Shown here: positions 15,433 through 28,559 of the stretch, in pieces
Numbering within the stretch: the stretch's first letter is position 1
Layout: each line of letters opens with the position of its first letter
The notes under the pieces: model-generated
What the model was told of the DNA's origin: nothing
The model's database searches: none
What the model saw: the letters and a program-made list of their open reading frames with translations, nothing else
Translations under genes and position numbers: made by a program
Assembly: GCA_019155185.1 (NCBI GenBank)
Contig: CM032815.1
Location: 5,837,001 to 5,901,000 of the forward strand
Length of the DNA stretch: 64,000 bases
Origin: Beaufortia kweichowensis
Taxonomy: Eukaryota > Chordata > Actinopteri > Cypriniformes > Gastromyzontidae
Direction of reading: 5' to 3'

Positions 15433-18400
15433 ATGGCTCCGGCGGCGGACAGGCCGGGTTACTGGGGCACGCCGACATCAACTCTCGACTGGTGTGAGGA
15501 GAATTATGTGGTCTCGTATTACATCGCAGAATTCTGTAAGTACCCTTAATCGGCACGTCTTTAATCTTGTACGGGACACGCGGTTCGTGGTAGAGTACGA
15601 CGGTAAACACGGATGTTAAACAGGGAGCGAGCGGAATCATCGAATCGTACTATGGGGAAGCCTCGATGTTTAATATTCATAAGTTGATTCTTCGCTATTG
15701 GAAGATTACGATGAAACGTCAGCATTAGTTATAAATATTAATGAGGTAGTTCTTCGCCATTGGAGGGTTTCGAAGCAACGTCCGCACGTCGTGATTAATA
15801 TTCACCAACGTCAGCGTAGCCTTGTTAAAATTCACAAGCCGTTACCATAGTAGGTTGAGTAAGTTTGCAGCCGGGAGAGGCTAGCGATCCTGCGTCCGTT
15901 TGCTGGCGTATCTAAATCATAAAGCTTAATAACACTAATAAAAATTACTAGACAATACATGACTGAAAAGCAGTGCTTGGTTATATTCAACAAGTTCGTG
16001 CTGACGATACTGAATTTTAGCGACATTTCACATGATAAACAAAAAGAACGTGCCGTGACATTCCCGTAATCACTGAGGTACTTTGTGTAATGCAAAGACT
16101 CTGGTGTATCAATGTGGTAATCAATACCAAGATATTACCATGTGTTACCATTACTGTAAAATGGCACTTCTGTAGTTTATAAGGTTAATATAATATTGCC
16201 AAACACGGTACTTCTCTAAAACTAAACCTAAAATACCTTAGGACTGGTCTTTTAAGGCAGAACAGGTTTAGACTTCTGTGATTGTTGAAAGTTTTGCTCA
16301 TAAACAGCGTCTGCCACATGCTTAAATGTATAAATATATGGAAAGAGTCACAAGACACAGAGTATGTGAACTAGAGCTAATAGGTCACTTTGATAAGTTG
16401 GTCAAAGGTCACAGAATGACAATAAATACATTTGTATGCTATTAACCAGTTTAAAGTTCAGTTAAGCTAATGCCAGAATAATTTCACTCCAATCTATTTT
16501 GTATATAGCTGCAGAAATTATTTTCTGTTTTTCTGAATTTACTATTTATAGGAATGCGTTTAAGTAAAATGATCATTTTCGTTTCATTCGATGAACTACT
16601 CACAGTCTTTGCTGTTGGGTGACTTTGTATCAGTCTTGTTTTTGAGAGAATTGAAAAGACACTGGACTGGCCACAATACATGCAGAAATGTTGATTAAAG
16701 GTCTCTTGTTGTCTACATATGTATCTCTTTGTGGTTTGAAATATCATTATAGTACATTTTAATCAGGATTTTTTGACCCATTTATTTAAAAGGTGTGTTT
16801 GATTTTGGTCCAGCGGGAGCCTGTTGCCCTTTGAAGGAATGTGCCATGTTCAGTACAATAGCCGTGTATCCAAACAGTGACACAAAGGCCTGTAAACACT
16901 CTGTTAACTCTTTCTACCACAGGTTTGCTTTTTTGGACAAAGGAGTTTGACAGCTGATGGTAGAGCCCTGCCTCGAGTTTGAATCATGGTCATAAACAAT
17001 TATGAATCGGTCAAACAGAATCATTTGTGTGTTTTTTCTGCAGGGAACACGGTCAGTAACCTGATTATGATCCTGCCTCCAATTTATGGAGCCATTCAGA
17101 CGTGTAGAGATGGGCTGGAAACACGTTACGTGTTGTCATTCTTAGGACTTGCCGGTAAAAACAGACACACAGAATTATTCACACATACTTTTATATGAGG
17201 ATGCATACTTCTCAAAGGCAGTGCCCTTTCCTCCAGATATTAAATACAGGGTTGCCAAAGCATAAAACTGATTTCACACCACTCTTATTTTTTTTAACCC
17301 ATGCAAAAGTTATAATCGTTGACAAATGCTCTCCTGAAAGACATTTATTGTCCATTAAATGTCAATCTTCTCGTTACAGCCGTAGGCATCGGCTCATGGA
17401 GTTTCCACATGACTTTACAGTATGAAATGCAGGTAAGCTTTACATCTCAACATTTACTGTGCATGTGATCTCAAGCACACTGGAAGCTTATTTTCACTTC
17501 CAGTTTTATTGCCACAAAGCTGCTTCCCTAAAGGCACATGCTCAAAGCAACAGCCATAATTCATAAGACAAATGATCTCAATCACTGGCTGTTCTTTTGC
17601 TTTTAGTTGCTGGACGAGCTGCCGATGATCTACATCTGCTGCGTCTTTGTCTACTGTCTGTAAGTTGACCTTTCACATACATGGGTCACACTTTTACCTC
17701 TGAAAACACACCATGAGCTTAATGAGAATGGGTCAAATGCTTTATTTTCACATTGTCATATCACACAAGCAAGCGTTTTATTTTCCATGTTTAGAATTAA
17801 TAGTGTGTGAATGTGAATATTACAGATACGAGTGCTTCAAGCAAGAACGTGTGGTGAACTACGTATCAATAGCCCTCTTGCTGACCTTCAGTACTGCCGT
17901 TAGCGTGGTAAGTAAAACATAAGCTATACCTTTGGTTATTTTGCCTGTACACCTGTGGCCGGTCTGCTCAGACTAGTCTTACAAGTTAATCATCTCATTT
18001 TTTTCTTCAAGACTGATCATAATTTTTAAGCCAGTTACATATTAAGGTGGATCCAAAAAGTGAGACGGATTAGCCCTGACTAATTGCCACAGTCTTAACA
18101 TAACATAGCTGTCTTTATGCCACCAGTTGGTTAGTAATTGCAAAAATGGCAGATGGAAAAGTGTGTTTTTAGAAAGGCCTTGTTTGCAGTTATCATCAGT
18201 TTTTTTTATTAATACATAATTATTATTATTTTTAGCATTTTTTTCTCATGTGCTTAGAGAATCCTTTTCATAAGTTCAATATGTCTTTTGCAGATTTACC
18301 TGCTATGGAAAGAGCCGATCTTTCATCAGGTGAGGCCCGACACTTTTCTGTTCTGCTTGCCTTTGTGAATCAGTCAAACCCTATAACCATAAAGACCATA

Positions 18401-19309
18401 CATACAAAGCTTGTTCCTTTATGAATCTTATTTTGCTGGTAGGTTCCCTATAGGGCATGTAAGACAATATCATGTAAACAGCTCCTCTGGCAGTGTTTGT
18501 GTATGTTTATATTGTTTAATGACAGTTGGTGGTTGCTCTACATGGTACCTGAGCTTTTTATTGTCATTAATAACAGCATCACCATTCAGTCAAGTTTACA
18601 GCAGTTTTTACTTTCCGCAGGTTATGTATGCCGTGCTGGTGGCTTTCTTGGTGATACGGTCTGTTTTTATAGTCACATGGTGAGAAAATGCAAATCACAG
18701 TTTGTGTTTCGTTAAGCTTAAATAAAGCCATTCTGCATAAACAATTTCTTTGCCCTGTAGGGTCTACCCGTGGCTTAGGGCCATTTGCTTTACATCTTTA
18801 AGTGTCTTCCTGCTGGGATTCATATTATGGAACATCGATAACATCATGTGTGACTCTCTGAGGTATATATACCGACACTGATATATAATCAAATTCTACA
18901 TGTCACAGTTACTGTGTTGACATTATTTGTTGCTGTTTTATTCAGAGCCACACGGGAACGTCTCCCCCCTGTCATTGGGGCGGTTACACAACTCCACGCC
19001 TGGTGGCATATCCTAACTGGCCTGGGCTCATATTTACACATACTTCTCAGGTAGGTGCACTGAAGTGAAGCCGCTTAAAGACATGATCCGGTTAATGGTC
19101 ACAATAATGATTTTCTCTCTTTTTCTTAGCCTACAAATTCGATCGACATACCTCAAGCAAAGACCAAAAGTTAAGGTGAGTGCATTTAGGGTGTCATTCC
19201 TAATAGGTCACTTTTATGACTGTAGCTCTTTAACCAGGTTTTTTAACGTGTTTAGTTTATATGTGGCGTTTGGCCCATGCTGCACATTGAATCTCAGAAG
19301 ACAAGTTGA
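15433..19309 (+). CDS. acer3: Alkaline ceramidase 3
   Basis: ACER3 is a seven-helix ER/Golgi membrane enzyme that hydrolyses (mainly unsaturated long-chain) ceramide to sphingosine and fatty acid. Eleven coding exons: 15433-15535, 17044-17154, 17380-17432, 17607-17659, 17826-17907, 18294-18329, 18621-18679, 18761-18862, 18946-19050, 19130-19175, 19256-19309. They sum to 804 bases, 267 residues, exactly the human length. The start MAPAADRPGYWGTPTSTLDW matches the family start. Zinc ligands fall at the human positions: H81 (GIGSWSFHM), D92 (LLDELPMIY), H217 and H221 (HAWWHILTGLGSYLH), with S77 also present. The last exon, FICGVWPMLHIESQKTS, is short and less conserved. The gene is complete and shows no break. 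Confidence 0.96.
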
Positions 19310-21067
19310 AATGGAGAGGAGGAAGATGGACCAATCAGAGACCTCGGACGAGAGGTTTAGCCAATCAGCTTCAGCAGGAAGTGACCGACGGCTATTGGTT
19401 TGGTTCGGTTCTCCCATTCCTTTCCCGGCTTTGTTTGCCAAATGCATTAATGAAAATGCTGCCAAGAAAGAAAGGAAGGTTTTTTTGTTTGTTTTAGATT
19501 AGATGAGAGGTTTGTAGTGGTCATGTGATTTTTTTTTTTGCACAACTGGCATTTGCATAAACTATAAATTTGAGGGTCCAATTATCTGGGGTAAAGCCTA
19601 AAATGGTGACTGCTAAATTTAAGCCAATTTCACACGTCATCCATTTCACATATTCATAACATGTACTGTATCTGAATGCATCAGCACTCGGCTGGTGAGG
19701 TTATGCTACATTTTACCTACATTTTTATCTTCGGAGGGTCACAGATTAGATCTCGTTTGTTTTTCATTCCATTTTGAAGAATCAACTGGGACTGTTAGAG
19801 ATGGAAAAACATGCAGTTATTATCTTGACATATGATCGTGCAGTGTTTGACAGTTTTGAATAAGAAGCAATAGATGGTAATATGTTACATGTTACACATT
19901 AAACACAATAATTAATTACATTGAAAATAATTTATTAACATAGTCACAAGCAGCCCCACAAAAGACATCAAGTATACACTTCAAGTCCCTCATGTCACCA
20001 TTATGCAAGTGAATTGTTTCCAAGTTTTTGAAATCTGGATTATGATTATATAGAGAACAATAATATAAATACGTTTCTGTAATTTTATGAAGGAGTTAAT
20101 TAACATTAGGCTGCAGATTTTTATACTCAAATACTTTCATTCATTTATTAATTAATCATTAGTATAATTAGCAGATTTATGTTTTGTAAGGAGAGGTCAA
20201 TGTAGAAAAGCTCTGATGTTGATTTTACTTGAAATGCCACTACCTGTGTTCATTGTCAGAAAGAGACAGTGAAGTAGGGTTATAAATGAAGTCGTATATT
20301 TTTTAGCAATTTGTCATTTGTTTTATATATTGTGCCAAGTTATGGTGTTTAATAAGAACAGATTCATCTCTTTATGATGCACAGTTGATATACAGTAAAA
20401 GAGAATCTTTAAAAAATCAGGTGAGATGGAAGGCACAATATTATGGATATGAATTTTAATCTGATATTATGTTCTATAAATGTGCTGCTTTTAGTTTGGA
20501 CTGGAGCTTGTATCACTGAGGGTGCCTTAGATTAAACTATTGTTTTCCATGTTGCCTTAATGTTCAGGTATATCAAACAAATATCTGTAACATATTGCGT
20601 CCCATATATCTAATAACGCAAACGCAAGAGGACATGTTGTCTTATTTAACAAACAACAGCAAAATTACTGCCACTGTCGCTGCAATTTCTGTATGAAGGT
20701 GCCTAAATCCCTTATGCAGTTCTTATATAGATAATAGGCACAAATCTTTGTACCTCTTGTCTTCCTCTTGACTGAAATGGTCAGATATAATCATGGAATA
20801 CTGTGGCTAACCCTCTCAATATTGTAATGCAAAACTGTGTAATGTTTTATGTATGTTATGTGTGTTTTGTGAAAGGCTCATTAAAATCTGTGTTGCCAAA
20901 TTAAATGTATTAATGCTGTCTTACTTTATTTTAATTTCTTTGTGAAAATCTGTGATAACCCTTGGCATGTTTTTTTTACACTTGTTTTCTCACATTTATG
21001 TGCAAAAGAAAAAAATATCTGCTAAAGTTTCACACATTAAAAAAGAAAACTGCAGGTCATTATTCTA

Positions 21068-21086
21068 ACACTAGGGGGCGCCACTA
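21068..21086 (+). promoter_or_regulatory. CTCF-like motif, plus orientation
   Basis: The plus strand reads ACACTAGGGGGCGCCAC, an excellent match to the core CCACTAGGGGGCGC. It lies downstream of acer3. Confidence 0.5.
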
Positions 21087-24000
21087 AAGTTAACTCTATT
21101 CAACCTGTGTGCACACCTGTGTTACACCTACAGCTGTCAGTGAGTCATATTAAACTGAGATGTCTCTGACTCATTTTACGCCTTCAAAATCAGCATGTTT
21201 GAACCTCTGTGTTGTTCAGAAGAGGCTCAGGTAAACTGGGGAATTCTCTCATACGTCAGAGGTTTCAGGTGAGGTGAATGTTAACTGTTAAATTGCTTTG
21301 CAACATGGGAAACCTGTTCCTGTGACACTTCAAAACATTTTCTTCACAACTTCACAACTATAATACATACAGTTTTAAGCCCTTTTTTACTAAGACACTG
21401 CATGGATAATTTGTACATCAATATTTAAGTAACTAAAACTTAAAGGATTAATACATAAATAACCTTCCTGTTTTGTATTTGTATTGATGTAAAAGTCTTA
21501 ACTCTCAACATCCCACATCAGAAGAGGAAGTGTTTGTATTGTAGCTTTGACATGACACCCTTACAAACACAGCCAACCTTTTTGTAGGCTAAGCTAAACT
21601 GAATAAAGTCTCTTACCTCCTCACATTATGTTTATATCACTATGACAAAATCAGTTTATCACAGATTTTCAGACCAATCCTTTAAAAACTGAATCACATC
21701 CTGTCAGTCTGTAAAGTGGGGACACAACCCACACATTACTAAACATTAATTCTGGAGGTGGTATCGGCATGTCTCAGCACTGTACCAAGACTAAGCTACA
21801 CTGCAAATAGAAAAATTCCCTGACTTCACATCCCAAACCAACAAACAATTTAGAGCTTTGTGTGTCACCACAACTGATAACACCTATGACATACAAGCAG
21901 ATGTTTTTGTGGAGCACATACCATAGCTGGAGGTGGACCGGAACTGACAACCACCTCATTATAAATAAGTACTGAGTGACTCCATGTGTGAATCCTTAAA
22001 TGGTCTGTGTTGGATTTGTCAGATATGTTTATACTCGAGAATCAAATTAATAAATGAGAAACAGCTTTAGTTCTGTTCTTTAAGGATACATCTGGGTTTT
22101 TTAACAAGTGTCTTTATTGCAATTAAAATGCTATAAAAATTAATTAGATGTTTGCTTATATAAAAGGAACAGTGGAAGTCAGTGAAAATATAGACACAAA
22201 ACACACAAGAAACAATAAAAAGGCTTTTAAAGAAACCCTCCAGAACGCCTGATTTTTGAGATATGTTGGCTGGCAGGTAAGACTGCACATATTACGATTA
22301 TCAAACCAGCCATATAATAATTAGTCATATCCAAGTCTGAATCAAAGTTTACTGCATGTAGTGGCTGACAAAGGCTTGCCAGGCCAGAGTTCAGGTTTAA
22401 CACTATAGGTTTCGGAAAGTCGATTGTAGAAACGTCCTATTACATTTAGCTGGCATATATAATGCTCTTGACCTTCTTCTGAAGTTTTTCTTTAAAACAA
22501 GAAAATATTTCAGGTTGGGCTTTAGTAATCAATTTCCATCATACAATCTCATCCATAAAATCCAGCTCTTAACCGTTTTCCTGAATGAAAAAAGCTGGAT
22601 ATGATGTTACCAGGTGTTTCAAAACTTCTCAAGACGTTCTTTGTGAAATCACAGCTTCACACACAGAAGGAAGTCCCACGGGAACTTCCCCTATTTCAGC
22701 ATGTATGTTTGTATACAGCAGCTCAGAGCGTCACGCATTGCATGTGAAGATCTGATGTGGTCTTTTCTTACCTCATCTGAGCTGGATGTCGTTGTGACAT
22801 TTTATGGGTATTGAAGCTGTTGCAATGCACACTACAATGCAAGCTGGTATACCAGTTGAGTCTGGCAGACTCAAAGTTGTTTCTTATTTTAAGTTTTTTA
22901 GGATATATACATCTTGTTTGGTTATGTTGGATGTGATGGGTATCTTTATGATTTACAAATGCCACATACCTTTACAGTATATACTGTATATTGTGTAGAA
23001 TATCCTAAATGAGGATGGCGTAGCCGAATTGATTTATTTATCATGACTGGGCATGTTGCTTAGGTCGGAAAGTATCTGTCAAAAAATAAATGCATACAGT
23101 ATATATACATAAATTGTGCTGGAAATGTCACAAATAAAATAAAATTAAAATAATGGTATGTGTATTTATAATAGAACAATTTATTAGAATTAAACAGAAT
23201 CACTTATTTTTCATCTATAAAACTGATTTAACAGCACATTCTTATAAATTTCTTCCCAGTAGAAAACAAGACAGCTCACTAGATTTTGGACTAGGATTAA
23301 TGAGTGCTATTTTTGTTAAATGACAGAATGGGTCACTATTTTATAAAGAAGTCACAAATCTGTGCATTTAGCTAAAGATTTATCTTGGTTTAACATTTTT
23401 TTGTTTTAAGCACCAAGGCGAAGGGGAACTTAGGGTTTGGGTTGCCAACAAAAGGGAAATACAACACAAACTGAAATAAATGTTATTTATTGTTATATGG
23501 AATATTTTTATATTTTTATCTGACCTCAACAAGGGAAGTTTGACCTTAACATCAGTCAAGTAACCCAGAGATTGGCATCAAGCACACAGCTTCAGTGCAG
23601 ATAAATCAGTACCATACCAAATTTGGTGTTTTCAAACCGAATTGCACAGTTTTATATGCTCACCTTGTCTGGCTTGATGGTTTCCTGTTGCATGATTTCT
23701 TTTGTTGTAATCATCTTATTCAATACTTTAGAAATTTGCATCAGCAGTGCCGAAACAAATCTCATGGAGTGATGATGAAAGCGTGCATGTTGACATCTGG
23801 ATTTATTGCCTTTGTGTGAGAGAATTTACACACCTCTTGTAAAGAGGTTGACCCCAACTTCCTGAAAAATACAATGTTATCTTTATTTAATTAATACATG
23901 CTATCATTTTTTATTAAGTAATTAAAAAGAATTGTAGTCAAACTGCAAACGAGTTAATATTTCTCCAAATGACATTCAAAGTGAACACATAAGTAATGAC

Positions 24001-24866
24001 ACTATGCTTTTGTTGGCAATTTGTCATCTTAGGTTTCGCCTGGAGGAAGTAAATTTGCTTTTGTGGATATATCAGCCCTAAACAAAAAGGATATCACTAG
24101 ATAACAGTAATGCTGTTTTAACAAAATGATCTGTAAAAAGATGCAAACAGTGACATTTCACAGTCCGCTGGAGTGTTTTAAACCAGTTTATTCTGGTCCA
24201 CTTTACAATTGACTAACACAGATTTGTCATAACCCATCTACTGCATCGCATTGCAACACTACAGGTGACTGTCAGCGTGTATATAATATAGTGGTTATAG
24301 TTTTCAAAATTTCTATGCTATATTTCAGAGGTTTTTTTATAGAAACCATGTTAGATTGGACTGATTATGAAGATTTCCCATAGTTTTTTTTACCATGGGG
24401 TCCGCAGACATATACTGTATATAAAACAGAAAAATGTTTTTAAAAAATATACTGAAAGATGCTCTAAATTTTTTAATTAGCTTATTTACATGGCAAAGTA
24501 TTGCTGTTGTAAAGCTTTCCTAAATTGATAATAAACAGAAAAGGCCTCTAACATAATTTATAACACATACAACAATCATTTACAGTTAAAGAAGCTAAAT
24601 AGTTAATTAAAAGATTAGGTCAAACCACTTTAAAATAAAGCAATATTCATTTATTTTTAAGATTAGGAGGTTTGTTGAAAGTCTGTGTCACTGGACCAGA
24701 AGAGCAATAGTTTTACAGGCTTTTCAAAGTTTCTTTATCAATGTTATTATATATAATATTATATTGTAAAATGTATGTATCATATACATTATTTGTGCTC
24801 ATTTTTGGTCATGTATTCAGACAGATGTGGTCATTCACATGATTTTGTTGGCGGAAGGTGTGAATA

Positions 24867-24914
24867 TGACTCAGTTTTGTCTTGCACAACCACTCATTCT
24901 GATGTGTATTTAAG
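24867..24914 (+). promoter_or_regulatory. AP-1 site and TATA box of the first MMP gene
   Basis: A perfect AP-1 site TGACTCA lies at 24867-24873, and a TATA-like box TATTTAAG at 24907-24914, 46 bases before the ATG. An AP-1 element a few dozen bases upstream of a TATA box is the standard inducible promoter layout of vertebrate collagenase and stromelysin genes. The layout suggests induction by growth factors, cytokines or wounding. Confidence 0.65.
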
Positions 24915-24959
24915 ACGGGGAAAACACAAGCAGCATCAGTTTCTTGAAGGAGAAGCAAC

Positions 24960-27681
24960 ATGAAGATCTACGACAAGCTCTGCGTTCTGATCGCTTTGGT
25001 GGTCACTGGTCACACCAGCCCAATAGCTCCATCTATTGGTAAAGATGAAATAACCATGGCTGAGGTAATTCCCACACTTCAAATCAATCAGCTACTCGAA
25101 TGAAAATGCATTTAATTGGTATACTAACTTTTATCTAATATTTATCAGAGTTATCTGAACAAATTGTACGCCCTGCCTGAAAAAGAATCTACTGACACTG
25201 TACAACGCTCCAGTTCAATGAGTCTGAGACTGAAAGAGATGCAGCAGTTTTTTGGACTGAAGATAACAGGAACGCTGAATGAAGAGACACTGAAAATTAT
25301 GAAGAAGCCACGCTGCGGGGTTCCAGATGTTGCAGCGTACTCTGTTTTTCAAGGGGACTACAAATGGAAAAAAAACGATCTGACCTACAGGTAAAAACAC
25401 CTAAAAGACATGACTTAGACAAAATTGACTTCAAACCTACTGAAAAGACCAGCATGTGCCAGAAAAAATTCCCAAACTGGGATAAGCTGGTCTAACTGGT
25501 GGTTTACAAGTGTTGATGGTTGAAAGAATGCTTTTTTTTGTACATCAGCATCCCAGCATGCAAAACACAATATACTGTATGTTGATGGCCAGTTATGCTC
25601 ATGTTGGTGTCTTTATTTCAGAATTGAAAACTACACACCTGACATGTCAGTAGCCGAGGTGGACGATTCCATTCGAAGAGCCCTGCAGGTGTGGGCAGAT
25701 GTCACTCCTCTGAGATTCACTCGCATCTACAGTGGAACCGCTGATATCATGATCTCCTTCGTAGTTGGAGGTCAGTTTCTTCATCTAAAAATTATTACAT
25801 AAAAATAATAACCAAAAAATGCTATGCATTACACACCAATGGATTTTATTACCATTATTTACATTTGCATTTATTGATTTAGAAGATCATAGAACATTTT
25901 ATTCAAAATGAGAGAGCATTTAACATTTTGTCTAAATATCAGGATTTAAGATTGAAACTTAAATGATTGCACAAAGAAGTGTATACATTAAGTCAATTTA
26001 TTTAAAAAAGTTTCACAATTTTAATCCCTTCTTTGGTCCCACAATGAGACAAAATAATGTTTAAAATGTAAGAGTTAAAAGAGAGTTTAACATGTCTTAG
26101 ATAAAGTACAGCAGCATATTTCAACTAAATGACACAGGTTATTTCATCATTTGTCGGTTGTAAATGTTTACAGCATGATGATGGTTAAAACCAAATCTCT
26201 GCTTATTTCCAGACCACGCTGATGGTTACCCCTTTGATGGACCAGACGGTTTTCTAGCTCATGCGTTCCCTCCATTTGATGGTATTGGTGGTGATGCCCA
26301 TTTTGACGACGATGAGCATTTCACCTACAAAAATCATAATGGTGCGTACAGTTTTGTTTAAAAAAAACTTAATCTGTGCACCAATTTGTATGAAACAAAA
26401 CTTTAATTCACATCTTCTCCTGTAATTTAGGATACAATTTGTTCCTGGTGGCTGCCCATGAGTTCGGACACGCGCTGGGCCTTGAACATTCCCAGGATCC
26501 GGGTGCACTGATGTTTCCCACCTACGTCTACAGAGATGTTAATACCTTCTCCCTCCCTCAAGATGATGTCAACGGAATCCAGTTTCTTTATGGTAAGCTG
26601 TTACAAAATGCCAAACATTGGTGATTATCCAAAAGTCCCTGAAATATATTTCAAACGTTTCTTTTGAAAATCTTTGATGAACAGGCACCAACCCTGATGT
26701 CAACCCCAAAGACCCAATACCCACACCACCCAGCACCCCGGATAGATGTGATCCTAAACTGGTCTTTGATGCTGTCACCATGCTCAGAGGAGAGATAATG
26801 TTCTTTAAGGGCAGGTAAACACAGACGGCAATGCTTTCCAATGTCAGTTTGACCTCATGAGCTCTGACAAGTCGGACGGATCTAAACTGCCATTGTTGGG
26901 CATGTATTGCAGTTTCTTCTGGCGCAGCTACCCATTGAGTAGCTCAGCAGAGCAACATCTCATCAAAAGCTTCTGGCCTGAGATTCCAGACAACCTTGAC
27001 GCTGCATTTGAGAGTCCATTTGATGACAAAGTGTATCTATTTAAAGGTAAAATCCATACAACCATACCTAACAGCTCAATTATTATTGGGAAATACAGTA
27101 TAAGAGGTATAATTTGGAAATGTTGTCATGCCTCAGGTCAAAAGGTCTGGGCTCTCTATGGCTACGACGTGGCACAGGGATATCCCAAGAGTCTCAGCAG
27201 CTTCCGTTTGCCGAACAAAGTGAAGAAAGTTGACGCCGCTCCTCTATGATGAGCAGGCCTACAAAATCCTATTTTTTGTCGACAACGTGATTTATAGGTA
27301 AGTAGATCGAACAAATGTCAGTCAGTCTGATCATTGATTTTGTGAGAATCTTTAAGTAATAAGAAAATTCATTTTGTGTAGTTATGATGAGGCGACACGA
27401 AGAATGGATAAAGGCTATCCTAAATCGGTGCAAGATGTGTTCCCAGGAATGACAGGGAAGGTGACAGCAGCCTTCCAGTACAAAGGTACGAGTAAAAACA
27501 CAACACAGAGCTGTGGAGCAAAGCTAAAACAAATTCTTATCTAGACCTGTATTTACATTCTGTCTTTGTTGTCATTTTAGGTTTTAACTACCTCTTTAGT
27601 GGATCCAATGTGTTTGAGTTCGATTTCTATGACAAGAAGCTTTTCCGTGTCCTGAACAACAACTACTTTTTGCCTTGTTAG
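24960..27681 (+). CDS. Collagenase-like matrix metalloproteinase A (MMP13-like), frameshifted in the hemopexin domain
   Basis: A secreted zinc endopeptidase of the MMP1/8/13 group, predicted to cut collagen and other matrix proteins. Exons: 24960-25064, 25149-25390, 25622-25770, 26213-26341, 26431-26592, 26685-26814, 26913-27046, 27137-27297, 27382-27485, 27581-27681. It has a signal peptide, a cysteine switch PRCGVPD (C91), and a zinc site HEFGHALGLEH (H218, E219, H222, H228) with a downstream Met turn GALMFP. A four-blade hemopexin domain follows, ending in the usual Cys. Exon 8 is 161 bases where the phase needs 160. The reading frame hits TGA at 27247, giving 387 residues instead of 471. 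The downstream exons read well after a one-base shift. The break may be real or an assembly error. The nearest family is collagenase-3; zebrafish mmp13a is the likely relative, but the symbol is not certain. A polyadenylation signal lies at 27956. Confidence 0.88.
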
Positions 27682-28559
27682 TGTGTTGAGTTTTTTTATC
27701 AGGACAGCAACGCTCCATTCGTCTCAAGAAAAAACAGAATCTGCCAGTATTTTCAAGTCAGTTACTGAGTATTTAACTTTTTAATTTAAGTTTATTTATT
27801 CATACAGTAGGTAGCTTTTAGTAGCCCTTACAATGTTTTCGATGTACTGCAGAATAACAAGACCTGTACTGTGATTGTGTTTCATAATTTAACCTTATTG
27901 TTTAACTATGTTTATTTGTTGCCAGAAACTATGTACTGTGAAGTTATGATAACAAAATAAACAACATATTCTGAATATTGTGTGATGTGTGTGTGAATGT
28001 GGGGGACATTAAATGGCAATGTTCTATGTCACATGTTACTTTATTTCACCTATAATTAGTTATTTATGACCTTATTTTATGTGAAAGAATGCTGTGTGTG
28101 TGTTTGCGTACCTGTATCATATTATATTTGTATACAATCTTCTATATACTTTTAAAGAAAAGTATATACTTTTACTTTTATATACTTGGGTTTTCATGTT
28201 TTATGGGGACTTTCCATAAACATTATGACTTTTATATTGTACAACAAACTGTATGTCTATTTACTAAAACAAAAACAGTTCCTTTCTGCCAAAAAAGGAC
28301 AGAACTGCAGCATGTCAGAGATGACATCACATATTATGTCATCAAGCATGTCTTTAGGCAAGTGTCATCCTTTTTTACTGACAGCTTTAAAAACTCAAAA
28401 AAGAAAAAAAGACAAGATATGAACAGTCTTATAAATACAAATGCGTTTGACGTGACGCAACGCAATTAAAGACCAACAAACAACATCCCACAATTCAATT
28501 CGACAGGTGTATCGCCCCTAACGTCGCTTACACGCTACATTCATTGTCACAACACTTGT

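Larger units (their letters stand above)
19310..24959. other. acer3 3'UTR and acer3-MMP intergenic region
   Basis: About 5.6 kb without a recognisable coding exon. The first 1.5 kb is probably acer3 3'UTR. A strong CTCF-like motif is at 21068-21086. The rest is AT-rich with short open frames that look random and no repeat family I could name. Confidence 0.6.

Noticed and set aside
19065..19502. 145-codon open frame over the end of acer3
   Set aside because: It merges intron, exon 10 and 3'UTR in one frame; the true exons end at 19175 and 19309.
22970..22992. Palindromic ACAGTATATACTGT
   Set aside because: Short AT-type palindromes of this kind are common in this AT-rich DNA.
28089..28469. 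126-codon open frame after MMP A
   Set aside because: Low-complexity, AT-driven Tyr/Phe/Lys composition; no family match.
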